A DNA stretch of 64,000 bases from Cryptomeria japonica (GCF_030272615.1 NC_081413.1:158040849-158104848); one strand, 5' to 3'. Positions 1 to 11,052 are shown, counted from the stretch's first letter. A program made the numbers and translations. The notes: generated by a model from the letters alone, not told the origin.

Positions 1-21
1 CATCAAAATCATCACACAGGG

Positions 22-294
22 TCACAGCATCACACAGGGAATGTCAATTGGTAACTCATCACAGAGTATTACCGGTTCATACAAAATACCAATTGCTAGT
101 TTGACAAAAATGAAGACTGGTAAGAATGTGTTGTGCCACTTTGCTCCCTCATACCGCTTGTGATATGCAAACCGCTTGGGGTCGTCGTGCCTCTTCAGAC
201 CGGGAAACACATTCTGCAAAATCACTACTAGTCTAAAGGCTAGAATACAACATACCAGTTGGAACAAATACCGGTTGAGCATGAGCTCATACAT
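22..294 (-). CDS. Hypothetical 90-codon frame downstream of coiled-coil remnant
   Basis: This open frame of 90 codons overlaps the end of the coiled-coil frame upstream by a few bases in another phase. The product begins with a hydrophobic segment (LFQLVCCILAFRLVVIL), then a basic patch (GLKRHDDPKRFAYHKRYEG), then a second hydrophobic stretch. I do not recognise a family. It is probably part of an accessory retroelement frame, shifted relative to the coiled-coil part, rather than a host gene. No promoter or splice signal clearly belongs to it. Confidence 0.3.
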   Translation of the reverse strand: MYELMLNRYLFQLVCCILAFRLVVILQNVFPGLKRHDDPKRFAYHKRYEGAKWHNTFLPVFIFVKLAIGILYEPVILCDELPIDIPCVML

Positions 295-778
295 ATAAAG
301 GGGATCTCAATACAAGTGTGTGTCCATCAATGACAATCACAACATAAACATCAAAAATGCCAATAATGTTTAGTTCTCCTTGCATGTCTTCTTTTTCCAT
401 TCTACTCTCACGAAGGTGAGCAGTTAGTGCACTAATCTCATGTTTCAACTTGGAGATCTCATGATCTTTGTCTTTTACCAGATCTTCACCTTGTCTCTGG
501 TTCTCAAGCTCTTGAATGAACTAAATAGTCAGTCCTTCCAACTCCTTTCTCAAATTGGATTTTGAATCATTCAGCTTATTCACTTCAGCAATCATAGCTT
601 CCATGTTAGCTTCATCTTCAAAACTACTTTCAGATAGTTCCATCAACTTTTCTGCATGTTCTCTTCTTTTTGCTTGAGATGCCTTGTATTTGACCATAAG
701 ATCATCATAGGCTTGCTCAGACTTAGTGAGTCATTGAGTAAGTTCCCTCAAGGTGTATTCCCCCATATCTCTTTCCAT
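287..778 (-). pseudogene. Coiled-coil reading-frame remnant, probably retroelement accessory or gag-like ORF
   Basis: Reading the minus strand from a Met at 778 gives about 163 codons with two in-frame stops (one after LRELTQ, one after LEGLTI). Between them the product is strongly heptad-like and charged (EKLMELSESSFEDEANM, VNKLNDSKSNLRKELEGL, DKDHEISKLKHEISAL), which is a typical long coiled coil. Coiled-coil segments of this type occur in gag or extra ORFs of some plant LTR elements; assigning this one to such an element is inference. On its high-coordinate side it meets the inverted copia fragment near 810-822. Confidence 0.45.
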
Positions 779-821
779 GTGGTTAAACTTATAGAAAATA
801 CCATCAGATCTTCACAACAAT

Positions 822-1687
822 GATTATTCCACATCAGTTAGGTACTGAAAAGACAAATCTTTTGTTGATTGGTGTGTTTATGGATGCTACTCCTCAGGGG
901 GAGCAGCATGATGAAATAGTGATGATTGTACCTCCACTTTGGCATTGTTGTCAAAGGGGAAAAGGAGTGAGAGTGAAGCAAAAGGATATCTGCAGCATAT
1001 GAGGAGAAGATGTGAAGAAGAGAAGATATCTTTTGTATATTGTCATCAATGCCAAAGGGGGAGATTGTTGGCATTATGTGAACCGGCATGAGCCTTATGT
1101 AAACTAGCATGAAGACATAGTGATATTGTATGTTGTCATTGATATCAATATGAGACATGGTGAGAACCGGCACATGTGATAGGTGAAGAGAGAGGACCGG
1201 CATATGTATGAACCAGTTTATATGCCAAAGTGAAGTGGCACATTTATTAAAGGTGAACCAGCATGTAGTTATGTGAACCGGCACATGGAAGCATTGTATG
1301 GTTACCAGTTGGTAGGTAGCTTCCACTTTAGGGTTTTCGGTTGGAGCAACTCAAGTGACTCAATTGGTAATCTTCATGTGATGAGTTAGCAATATGATGG
1401 AGGATAGATCATGCTGCCATGTAAGCTCTATGTGCGTGAAGGATCTTGCATGAAGAAGACTATTCCTATCCACCTTGGGAAAGTGTGAAGTCTGTCAAAC
1501 GGTGATAATGTGTGATGGGTTATCAGCCGCCATGGAAACAGTGGATAATGGATGATGGAGAATGTCTTGAGATCAATTCAAGATTGTTGCATTTAATGTA
1601 GTATGATTCAACGGTCAGGATCGAACTGTTTGAATTGCTTAACCTAACAGGTTTAGGGTTTAGGGTTTTTGCTACCGACCTGTATGT
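822..1687 (+). mobile_element. Truncated copia 3' end (inverted copy): internal end, PPT and first 622 bp of LTR
   Basis: This plus-strand segment contains the last roughly 240 bp of a copia internal region, a polypurine tract (AAAGGGGGAGA, 1054-1064) and the LTR start TGTTGGCATTATG at 1066. The LTR stops at 1687 and is joined directly to the outer end of an oppositely oriented LTR of the same family. The segment is a close inverted copy of 2669-3536, so the two form arms of about 865 bp around a spacer of about 980 bp. It has no coding capacity of its own; the short frame at 820-1002 is part of the shared internal sequence. Confidence 0.8.
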
Positions 1688-3291
1688 AATGATGAACCAC
1701 TAGTACCAAACTGATACTGAGAGGGGGTGGTGAATCAGTGCAAACACCAATATCATCCAAAACTGGTTTGACAGCAAATACTCCAAAAGACTAACAAACA
1801 GGGATATCGGTAAAATAGAGTGCAACCGGCAACATCCAGTATAGCTCAACCAATCATGAACCAGTCACTCAATAAGCTTTCCTCTTGGCTCAATAACACA
1901 ATATCATTATATTCTCATGCATAAATAAGTAAACTTAACCATCAGATCTTCACAACAGTGAATTCAATGTGTTTTATAGACAGGAATAAAACATAGAACC
2001 TTCATATGCTTAATAGGTAAGACAAAGCATCACAAGACAAAAGAATTCACATGACACACATATTTTTCACGTGGAAACCCAACTGGGAAAAACCATGGTG
2101 GGGATGAATACCCACAAGCTACTTTTTGAACTCTTTAGAAGTCTACTCTGTTAGGAGCCTTGTCTGGTTAAGGACATTACAATAGGTTCTGGTAGGAACC
2201 AATCCTATTAGGGATCACCTGGTTAAGGGATACCCAGTAAAGGGTTAAACATGGTAGGGTCACCTTGTTAGAGGATTTCAAGAACTCAATAGCTGAAAGG
2301 ATCTCCTAATCTTCTCAAGCTTCTCAGAACTCATTAGCCTTGAGTTACCCAGTTAAGGGATTTGAAACAAGCCGATTAAGACCACCCAATTTAAGGGATT
2401 TTGAATCAAGCCAGTTAAGGCTACCCTGTTAAGGGATTTTATAACTATTGAAGTGGTTAGAGATCAACAGGTATTACAATGATCTGTTAATAGCACTTAA
2501 TGCTAACGTAGATCCGTTTAGGCTCCTCTTTTCCTTCTGCACATTCACTTTGCAGGTATCTCTTCTCTCCTATGGTCTAGCAAGAATCACGTATCACTTT
2601 CCTTGGATACACACTCACAAATTTTGCCAACAACCTCAAATAGAAACCCAACATCAACCTTATAGGAAACATACAGGTCAGTAGCAAAAACCCTAAACCC
2701 TAACCCTGTTAAGTTAAGCAATTCAAATGGTTCGATCTTGACCGTTGAATCATACTGCATTAAATGCAACAATCTTGAATCAATCTCAAGACATTCTCCA
2801 TCATCCATTATCCACTATTTACATGGTGGCTGATAACCCATCACGCATTATCACCGTTTGACAGACTTTGCACTTTCTCGAGGTGGATAGGAATAGTCTT
2901 CTTCATGCAAGATCCTTCACGCACATAGAGCTTACATGGCAACATGATCTGTCCTCCATCATATTGCTAACTCATCACATGAAGATTACTGATTGAGTCA
3001 CTTGAGTTGCTCCAACCGGAAACCCTGAAGTGGAAGCTACCTACCAACTGATAACCATACAATGCTTCCATGTGCTGGTTCACATAACTACATGTCGGTT
3101 CACCTTGAACAAATGTGTCACTTCACTTTGGCATATAAACTAGTTCATACATATGCCGGTTCCTCTCTCTTCACCTATCACATGTGCCGATTCTCACCAT
3201 GTCTCATATTGACATCAATGACAACATACAATATCATTATGTCTTCATGCCAGTTTACATAAGGCTCATGCCAGTTCACATAATGCCAACA
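1688..3291 (-). repeat. Copia 3' LTR (1,604 bp, terminal 9 bp missing)
   Basis: It is homologous along its length to 7709-9312. Its inner end is TGTTGGCATTATG on the minus strand next to the PPT; its outer end starts at the equivalent of base 10 of the partner LTR and abuts the truncated inverted LTR at 1687. It contains a short telomere-like run (CCCTAAACCCTAA) around 2690. Confidence 0.88.
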
Positions 3292-3292
3292 A

Positions 3293-3303
3293 TCTCCCCC
3301 TTT
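3293..3303 (-). other. Polypurine tract of the copia element
   Basis: On the minus strand AAAGGGGGAGA lies immediately upstream of the 3' LTR start TGTTGG. This is the usual position of the plus-strand primer. The same tract occurs in inverted orientation at 1054-1064. Confidence 0.85.
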
Positions 3304-3834
3304 GGCATTGATGGCAATATACAAAAGATATCTTCTCTTCTTCACATCTTCTCCCCATTTGCTGCAGATATCTTTTTGCTTCACTCTCACTCCTTCTCCC
3401 CCTTTGACAACAATGCCAAAGTGGAGGTAAAATCATCACTATTTCATCATGCTGCTCCCCCTGAGGAGTAGCATCCATAAACACACCAATCAACAAAATA
3501 TTTGTCTTTTCAGTACTTGACTGATGTGGAACAATCACTTTTAGTTCACCTCCTAAAGGGGCAATACCCCTAATTCACCTCTCAAATGCACAAATGTTGT
3601 CTTTGGGAGACGCTTGGTGAATATGTCTGCTAACTGCTCCTTACTGGACACATGCTCCAGTGCAATCTCTTTATTCTAAACCTTTTCCCTTAAGAAATGA
3701 TACTTAAGCTCAAAATGCTTGGTTCTATAATGTAAAACCGGATTCTCTGATATATTGATAGCACTTGTGTTTTCACAGAATATACTTACCGGTTCAGATA
3801 TAGGGATCTTGAAGCCTTCTAGTACATGCTTCAT

Positions 3835-4458
3835 CTAGATTGTTTGAGTGCAGTTCATGAAAGCTGCAACATACTCTACTTCCGTTGTAGACTGAGAGAT
3901 GCAACTCTGCTTTTTACTCATCCATGAGACCAGTCTACCACCGAGAAAGAATGCACCACTTGTTGTGCTCTTCCGGTCATCCACATTACCAGCCCAATCA
4001 ACATCTGTGAATACTTTCAGATTGAAATTATTGTTGTATGGGTACCATAATCCATAGTCAATTGTTCCCTTCAGATACCTAAGAATCCGCTTGACTACAC
4101 TCAAGTGAGATTCTCTTGGACTCTTCTGGAACCTTGCAGTGATGCCAACTGCATGTGCAATATTTGGTCTTCTATGCATTACATAATGCAACTTACTAAT
4201 CATAGACCGGTATTCCTTCTCATCAACCAGTGCAGAATCATCCTCCTTTGTCAATTTGCAACCGGTCACCATTGGTGTACCAACCAGTTTGCTATCTTCC
4301 ATGCCAAAAGTCTTCAACACCTCTTTGACATATTTGGACTGGGTGATGAAGATTCCATCATTCATCTGTTGGATCTGTAGTCCAATGAAGAACTTAATCT
4401 CCCCTATGACTGACATCTCAAACTCTTTCTTCATTTTATCAGCAAACTCATTACTCAT
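3835..4458 (-). pseudogene. Copia reverse transcriptase C-terminus and RNase H
   Basis: The 207 codons carry the copia RT thumb/connection (IGEIKFFIGLQIQ, EYRSMISKLHYVMHRRPNI) followed by RNase H (FTDVDWAGNVDDRKSTTSG, SWMSKKQSCISQSTTEVEY). The first RNase H aspartate region reads TDVDWAG instead of the usual TDADWAG. RNase H removes template RNA during cDNA synthesis. The frame continues from the RT segment, separated by an in-frame TAG just before the FVDD box near 4480. Confidence 0.88.
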
Positions 4459-4459
4459 C

Positions 4460-5253
4460 TTGTCATCTCCCCCAAAGATAATGTCATCAACAAAAACTTC
4501 ACAGATCAGGATCTAATCTTCTTCAGACTTCAAGTAGATATTGTTATCTTCACTTGTTCTCTCAAATCCAATCTTCACAAGATGGGAATGTAGGCGCTCA
4601 TACCATGCCCTAGGTGCTTTCTTTAGACCATATAATGTTTTGTGTAGCCTACATACCATGTCACTGTCTTCAGATAGGGTAAACCCATCTCGTTGCTCAA
4701 TATACACCTCCTCTTCAAGTACACCATTTAGGAATGTAGATTTTACATCCATTTGATATACCTTGAATCTCTTAAAAGATGCATATGCAAGAAGCATACA
4801 AACTCCTTCCAATTAGGCTACAGGAGCAAAGGTTTCCCCATAGTCTTCACCTTCTTCTTGAGCATATCCTTTGCATACCAGTCTAGCTTTATTCCTAATC
4901 ATTGTGCCATCCTCATTCAACTTATTTCTGAACACCCATTTGGTGCCAATGACATTTTTATGCTCTGGTCTGGGTACCAAGGACCATGTACCATTTTTCT
5001 CTATTTGGTCAAGTTCTTCTTCCATTACCTTGATCCAATCTTCATCTTTATGAGCCTCTTTGAATGACTTGGGCTCAAATTCAAAGATCATACATGAGTT
5101 TTTTCTGATCTTTCTTTTGGTAAGGATTCCTACATCCTTATCACCTATGATCTTCTTAGGGTCATGATTCAACTTGACATACCGAGGAATGGTCTTAACC
5201 AGTTCTTCTTGCTTTTCTTCTTCATCCTCATCTTCATCAGTATCAGCATTCAC
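4460..5253 (-). pseudogene. Copia reverse transcriptase, N-terminal and palm segments
   Basis: Two blocks of the copia RT are visible: one with IEKNGTWSLVPRP, GTKWVFRNKLNEDG and ARLVCKGYAQEEGEDY, ending in ETFAPVA and a stop (5253-4813); and one with FKVYQMDVKSTFLNG (motif A aspartate) and LYGLKKAPRAWYERL (4812-4513). A further stop precedes the catalytic FVDDIIFGG box near 4480. The two catalytic aspartates of that box are present, so inactivation is by stop codons rather than active-site loss. The acidic region at the start (DTDEDEDEEEKQEE) is the usual linker between integrase and RT. Confidence 0.88.
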
Positions 5254-5301
5254 CGGTTCAGGAACACTGCTACTGGTACTAGGTTGACTGACAACCGGTT
5301 C

Positions 5302-6380
5302 CTAGAAGGTTGCAACCGATTCATTTACAACTTTCTCATTGTTAGTTTCCTCAGTCTTCTCAGAGGATTCATCAGCTCTTACATTGATGCTTTCCATAAT
5401 TCTCTGAGTCCTGTTGTTGTAGCACTTGAAAGCTTTACTCTTGGTGGAATATCCTAGAAATATTCCTTCATCACGTTTAGCTTCAAATTTTCCCTGATGT
5501 TCACTCCTCTTGATGTAACATTTGCTACCAAATACCTTAAAGTAGTTAACCACAGGTGTCTTACCGGTCCAATACTCATAAGGAGTTTTGTCCTTACCCT
5601 TTTTGATGAGTACCCGATTCATAGTGTAGATTGCAATGCTCACCGCTTCTCTCCAAAAGGTGTGAGCAACCTTTCCTTGGATCAACATAGTTCTAGTTGC
5701 TTCAACCATAGTTTGGTTATTCCTCTTTGCTAGGCCATTCTTTGTGGATTCCGAGGGGTAGATAGTTGTCTCTTGATGCCAAATTCTTCACAGTACTTGT
5801 TGAATTCACTGGAAGTGAATTCCCCTCCTTGATCAGTTCTGAGACACTTGATCCTTTTACCACTTTCCTTCTCCACTAATGCTCTGAAAGCTTTGAATTT
5901 CTCAAAAGCTTCAAACTTGTCTTTCAAGAATGTGACCCACATCATTCTTGAGCAGTCATCAGTGAGAATCATGAAGTGCCTATCACCTTGCACACTTCTA
6001 GTTTTCAAAGGACCACATAAATCAGTATGCACAAGATCAAGCAAGTTGTCAGCAGTGAAAGATTTACCTTTAAAGGTTGAGGAAGACATTTTCCCCAATT
6101 GACATTCTCTACACAAGGTATTATCTAGTTTGCTCAGCACCGACAACCCTCTAACTGCCTTGATCTTACTAGCCTTCACAATGTGGTCAAAGTTCACATG
6201 ACAGAATCTCCTATGCCATATCTAGCTATCATCAAGCTTAGCCATAAGACATGTACTTATATTAGCTTTTAGATGAAATAGGTTACCTTTAGTCTACATG
6301 CCGGTGGCTACCAATTTACCATCTTCACCTTTGATTCTACAAACTCCATTCTTGAATTGCAGAGTAAGGCCATTGTCATT
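5302..6380 (-). pseudogene. Copia integrase
   Basis: The segment begins with the HHCC region (WHRRFCHVNFDH, then CRECQLGK) and continues into the integrase core (VHTDLCGPLKT, LTDDCSRMMWV, RTDQGGEFTSSEF), giving the first two catalytic aspartates. Near 5730 the frame is broken by a stop and a shift. In the conserved segment around the third catalytic residue the expected glutamate codon reads lysine (LAKRNNQT). Downstream are the copia-typical FWREAVSIAIYTMNR, FGSKCYIKR and FLGYSTKSKAFKCYN motifs. Integrase inserts the cDNA into the chromosome; this copy is inactive on two counts. Confidence 0.88.
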
Positions 6381-6383
6381 TAA

Positions 6384-7630
6384 CTAGGCAACACTTAGAA
6401 GGTTGTGTCTGAGACCATCAACCCAATACACATTGTCAGCACTACTCTTTCCATTCAAGGAGATGGACCCTCTACCTTTGACCATGCATGGTGCATCATT
6501 TCCAAAGTGAACCACACCACCATCATACTCTTCTAAGGATAGAAACTTGCTCCGGTCACCAGTCATATGGTGAGAGCAGCCACTGTCAATGATCCACTCA
6601 TTGGAATCATCAAACTGGGAGACAAGAGCCTTCTTGTCTACCACATCTTCCTTTATAGCAATGAACACAATGTCTTCATTCTCTTCATCTTCTAATTCCT
6701 CATCTGTGACACCTTCATCAACTGCCACAAAACAATTTCTCTGGTTTCCTCCTTTGAATTTCTTGAACCTTTCCGGTTTGTCCTTGTTGGCACTAATAGG
6801 ACAGTTCATAGCAATATGTCCTATCCAGTTACAAGAGAAACATTTCAAAGGAAGCTTACCTTTGTATTTACCAGTCCCTTTTGAAAATCTCCTAGCAAGA
6901 AGAGCTTCAAATTCCATCAGAAACTCTTCATCCTTCATTTCTCTGTTCTGATTGGGTTCCCCACTAGTGCTAGCCTCTTTTCCTTTTCTAGATGGTATAG
7001 CAGAAGCTTTAAAAGCTGATTCTGACTTTTGAACACTACCATCAAAGCTATTCAGCTCATAGGTTGTCAACTTGGCTATGATGGAGTCCAAGGACACCTT
7101 GGACTTGTCTATTGATCTCAGCTCCTGAATAGCAGCAACCCTTATTGCATAGACCGGCAATAGGGATCTTAGAACTTTACTTACCACAGTGGAATCTTCT
7201 ATTTTGCCACCTACACTCTTTATTTCTCCAACAACTTTTTGATTCTTATTCCATACTGCTAAATGGTCTCTCCTTCAACCATTCTCATGTCTTCAAACTT
7301 TCCTGTCAAGCTCTCTTCCTTAGCCTATTTTACATACTCATCACCACCATAGATATTTTCAAGAGCATCCCATACCTCTTTGGGATTTTCCTTGTCCTGA
7401 ACATCAATAAACTCAATGTCAGAAAGACTACTGATGAGGGCTTCCATGACTTGCCCATTTTCTTGTATCTCTCTCTTTTGGTCATCGATGAGAGTACCGG
7501 TAGGAACAACATATACATTTTCAACATAACTACAGTGTTGAACACCCATGCTTTTGATGAATATCTTCATCCTGTCCTTCCATATACCAAAGTTTTCCTT
7601 GTTGAACTTTGGACCTTCCCTCTTCATCAT
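6384..7630 (-). pseudogene. Copia gag (UBN2-type) with zinc knuckle and aspartic protease
   Basis: The gag N-terminus (MMKREGPKFNKENFGIW, start 7630; IYGGDEYVK then stop at 7325) is followed by a short stretch with stops and a frameshift, then an uninterrupted 267-codon frame from 7187. That frame holds the gag C-terminal part, a CCHC zinc knuckle (CFSCNWIGHIAMNC) and the protease with its DSG triad (WIIDSGCSHHMTG), continuing into LRHNLLSVA before a stop. Gag packages the RNA in particles and the protease matures the polyprotein. The start at 7630 lies about 55 bp from the PBS, a normal leader length. Confidence 0.9.
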
Positions 7631-7685
7631 TTGGCTAGGATCTTTTCCTCAAGCGGTTAAGCTTACAACATAGAGGACCTGGAGT

Positions 7686-7697
7686 GCTCTGATACCA
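7686..7697 (-). other. Primer binding site (initiator tRNA-Met type)
   Basis: On the minus strand TGGTATCAGAGC starts two bases after the CA end of the 5' LTR. This sequence is complementary to the 3' end of plant initiator tRNA-Met and is the standard primer site of Ty1/copia elements. It fixes the orientation and the inner LTR boundary. Confidence 0.93.
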
Positions 7698-7699
7698 AT

Positions 7700-9312
7700 T
7701 GATAACTCAATGATGAACCACTAGTACCAAACCGGTACTGAGAGGGGGGGTGAATCAGTACAAACACCAATATCATCCAAAACTGGTTTGACAGCAAATA
7801 CTCCAAAAGACTAACAAACAGGGATACTGGTAAAACAGAGTGCAACCGGCAACATCCAGTATAGCTCAACCAGTCATGAACCGGTCACTCAATAAGCTTT
7901 CCTCTTGGCTCAATACCACAGTATCATTATATTCTCATGCATAAATAAGTAAACTTAACCATCAGATCTTCACAACGGTGAGTTCAATGTGTTTTATAGA
8001 TAGGCATAAAACATAGAACCTTCATATGCTTAACAGGTAAGACAAAGCATCACAAGACAAAAGCATTTCACATAACACACATATTTTCCATGTGGAAACC
8101 CAACTGGGAAAAACCACGGTGGGGATGAATACCCACAAGCTTCTTTTTGAACTATTTAGAAGTCCGCTCTGTTAGGAGCCTTGTCTAGTTAAGGACATTA
8201 CAATAGGTTCTGGTAGGAACCGATCCTATTAGGGATCACTCGGTTAAGGGATACCCGGTTAAGGGTTAAACTCGGTAGGGTCACCTTGTTAGAGGATTTC
8301 AAGAACTCAATAGCTGAAAGGATCTCCTACGCTTCTCAAGCTTCTCAGAACTCATTAGCCTTGAGTTACCTGGTTAAGGGATTTGAAACAAGCCAGTTAA
8401 GACCACCCAATTTAAGGGATTTTGAATCAAGCCAGTTAAGGCTACCCTGTTAGGGGATTTTACAACTGTTGAAGTGGTTAGATATCAACAGGTATTACAA
8501 TGATCTATTAATAGCACTTAATGCTAATGCAGATCTGTTTAGGCTCCTCTTTTCCTTCTACACATTCACTTTGCAGGTATCTCTTCTCTCCTATGGTCTG
8601 GCAAGAATCACATATCACTTTCCTTGGATACACACTCACAACTTTTGCCAACAACCTTAGATAGAAACCCAACATCAACCTTATAGGAAACATACAGGTC
8701 GGTAGCAAAAACCCTAAACCCTAAACCTATTAGGTTAAGCAATTCAAATGGTTCGATCCTGACCGTTGAATCATACTGCATTAAATGCAACAATCTTGAA
8801 TCGATCTCAAGACATTCTCCATCGTCCATTATCCACCGTTTACATGGCAGCTGATAACCCATCATGCATTATTACTATTTGATAGACTTCGCACTTTCTC
8901 GAGGTGGATAGGAATAGTCTTCTTCATGCAAGATCCTTCACGTGCATAGAGCTTACGTGGCAACACGATTTGTCCTCCATCATACTACTAACTCATCACA
9001 TGAAGATTACCAATTGATTCACTTGAGTTGCTCCAACTGGAATCCCTGAAGTGGAAGCTACCTACCAACTAGTAACCATACAATGCTTCCATGTGCCGGT
9101 TCACATAACTACATGCCGATTCACCTTGAACAAATGTGTTGCTTCACTTTGGCATATAAACTGGTTCATACATATGTTGGTTCCTCTCTCTTCACCTATC
9201 ACATGTGCCGGTTCTCACCATGTCTCATATTGACATCAATGACAACATACAATATCATTATGTCTTCATGCCAGTTTACATAAGGCTCATGCCGGTTCAC
9301 ATAATGCCAACA
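7700..9312 (-). repeat. Copia 5' LTR (1,613 bp)
   Basis: It runs from TGTTGGCATTATG (minus strand, at 9312) to TATCA at 7700, with TG...CA ends. It matches 1688-3291 and the solo LTR at 48221-49751. It includes a telomere-like CCCTAAACCCTAAACC near 8710 and several short CCGGTT/AACCGG motifs. Short frames inside it are not genes. Confidence 0.92.
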
Positions 9313-9467
9313 GACTATACCTGAAATCAACACCATCAATTGAGAATCATGAATTAATTATGTAATGGCATTATAATTCAAAACATAATGAATTAATTAT
9401 GTAAAAAAAAATCTATGAAGTCAATATTAAATAGATAATATACTAATCGCATACCTCATACATTTCA

Positions 9468-9752
9468 TTCATCATCATGAACATCAAGGTCATCATCGCC
9501 AACACCACCATCATCATCATCATAATCATCATCATCATCATCGTCATCATCATCATCATCATCATCATTGTCATTGTCATTGTCGTCGTCGTCGTCGTCA
9601 TTGTCGTCGTCGTCATCAGCATCATCTTCACCATCACCATCACCATCACCATCACCATCACCATCATCTTCTTCTTCTTCTTCTTCTTCTTCTTCTTCTT
9701 CTTCTTCTTCTTCTTCTTCTTCTTCTTCTTCTTCATCGTCATTGAGAAACTG
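9468..9752 (-). repeat. GAA/GAT microsatellite encoding an acidic C-terminal tail
   Basis: On the minus strand the sequence continues in the frame of the DUF4216 segment beyond one TGA (9753-9755). It encodes a run of about two dozen Glu, then GD repeats, then a long Asp run interrupted by Asn, ending at a TGA at 9465-9467. The plus strand shows (CTT)n from about 9667 to 9733 and (CAT)n/(CGT)n before it. The phase is preserved for 95 codons, which suggests the repeat arose inside a coding tail. Frames on the other strand or phase (poly-Lys, poly-Ile, poly-Ser) are artefacts of the repeat. Confidence 0.7.
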
Positions 9753-10330
9753 TCAATCGTGATCATCATCCACTTCATCTTCTACTTCTTTGGTATCTTC
9801 TTCTCCGATATCTTCTTTTTCCATCACATTATACTTTATTGGCCTTCCTCTTGGATTGTGTCTAACAACAAATGACCAACCCAGTTTATGTGGAACCTCT
9901 GAGTAAAATAATTGCTCACATTGGCTTGGAAGAACATAGGGCTCATCCCCAACTGGTTCAAATGACCTTGTATTTAGCATTATAAAACCATTATCATGTT
10001 CAATAACAGTTCTATTAGGATCTTTTTTATTCAATCTAGCCTGTACCATTTGATGACGAACAAAACTAATTTGAAGGAATTAAAGTCACACTCAAGTATA
10101 TCATCCAAAATTCCATAGTATCGATTTTGAGACTGTTGAGGATGAATGTCATTTCTAAATGAAATATTTGTCACCTCAAAGACTGTAGTGATGCCAGAAT
10201 CACAAGTTTTCTTCGTGTCATCCAACTTTTTTATGTGAAATTTATGACCATTGCAGCACATAGTGTTGTGGTGTTTGACTTGCGATATGCTAAACATGTA
10301 AAATTCATTGTATTGTGAGTTGATAAACAT
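9753..10330 (-). pseudogene. CACTA transposase DUF4216 segment
   Basis: Two overlapping frames (10330-10031 and 10049-9753) together give a typical DUF4216 region: YYGILDDILECDF, FKLVLFVIKWYRLD, GFIMLNTRSFEP, EPYVLPSQCEQLFY and GWSFVVRHNPRG. In plant TNP2 proteins this domain lies C-terminal to DUF4218. A single frame change joins the halves near 10040. A stop at 9753 precedes the acidic tail. Confidence 0.85.
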
Positions 10331-10641
10331 ATGGGTGATTAATAAATTTATACGTACCTATTTATCTCTTAAACCATATGTTAAATCAATTTCCCTTTGC
10401 ATAACATTGGGATCTCCATTACGATGTGCTTCTTTAACCAATGAAGCCACACCTTCCCATGTTAACGTGCATCCAGAATGTTGACAACATTCAATCCATA
10501 CCATCATCCAATCAAGATTGTTTGCAATATACAAATGTAGTGCATCCCACTCTCGACCAACTATACAAAAAATAAATAGATGTCTTACAATTGATTTATT
10601 TTGAAGATTAAGAATTAATTAACTACAATAACATCTTATAA

Positions 10642-11052
10642 TTACCTCACTTTCCTCAATCTACCTTTCCTCATCAAGTACTCCCCTTTGAATTTGTTAA
10701 TGGTGTTGGGATCCCAAATGCGATCCACGTGGATCTTTGCTGCAAACTTAGGAAGATATTCATAAATGTACACCATAGTCTGGTATACCATATATCCCTC
10801 CACCATAGAACCCTCAGGATGTGCTCTTTGTCGAACCAAAGCCTTCAAAAATTTCAAGTGCCTCTCAACCATCCACATTGACCTAGTGTGTACAGGTCCA
10901 CACAATTCAGTCTCCTCAGCTTGGTGTATAAGGTAGTGTTCTTGTGCATTGAAAAAAGCTGGAGGTAGACACTTTTGCATTTCACACATTAAATGAGGAA
11001 TTTTTCTCTTCCAATATTTTATATAGTCTTTATAGATTTCTTTACATGACAA
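10642..11052 (-). pseudogene. CACTA transposase DUF4218 segment
   Basis: The 136-codon frame shows the DUF4218 hallmark blocks: MCEMQKCLPPAFFNAQEHYLIH, then ELCGPVHTRSMWMVERHLKFLK, then ARPEGS-like RAHPEGSMVEGYMVY. This domain follows Transposase_21 in CACTA proteins. The frame begins just after an apparent intron (11.05-11.35 kb, AT-rich, with splice-like ends). Confidence 0.87.

Larger units (their letters stand above)
1688..9312 (-). mobile_element. Ty1/copia LTR retrotransposon, near full length but inactivated
   Basis: A complete architecture is visible on the minus strand: 5' LTR 7700-9312, PBS complementary to initiator tRNA-Met (7686-7697), gag with zinc knuckle, aspartic protease, integrase, reverse transcriptase and RNase H in the copia order, PPT (3293-3303) and 3' LTR 1688-3291. 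The polyprotein is broken by scattered in-frame stops and several frameshifts, so the copy cannot be autonomous. The 3' LTR lacks the outermost 9 bp present in the 5' LTR. The bases next to the 5' LTR (GACTA at 9313) have no match at the other end, so no target-site duplication can be shown. The lineage within copia is not assigned. Confidence 0.92.

Noticed and set aside
9313-9464. CACTA terminal inverted repeat beside the copia LTR
   Set aside because: No CACTA-type terminus is visible; the only repeat here is a short ATGAATTAATTATGTA duplication.
9443-9875. Long frames with poly-Lys/Met, poly-Ile/Phe or poly-Ser
   Set aside because: They are alternative phases of the CAT/CTT microsatellite; the only phase that continues a real coding domain is the minus-strand acidic one.
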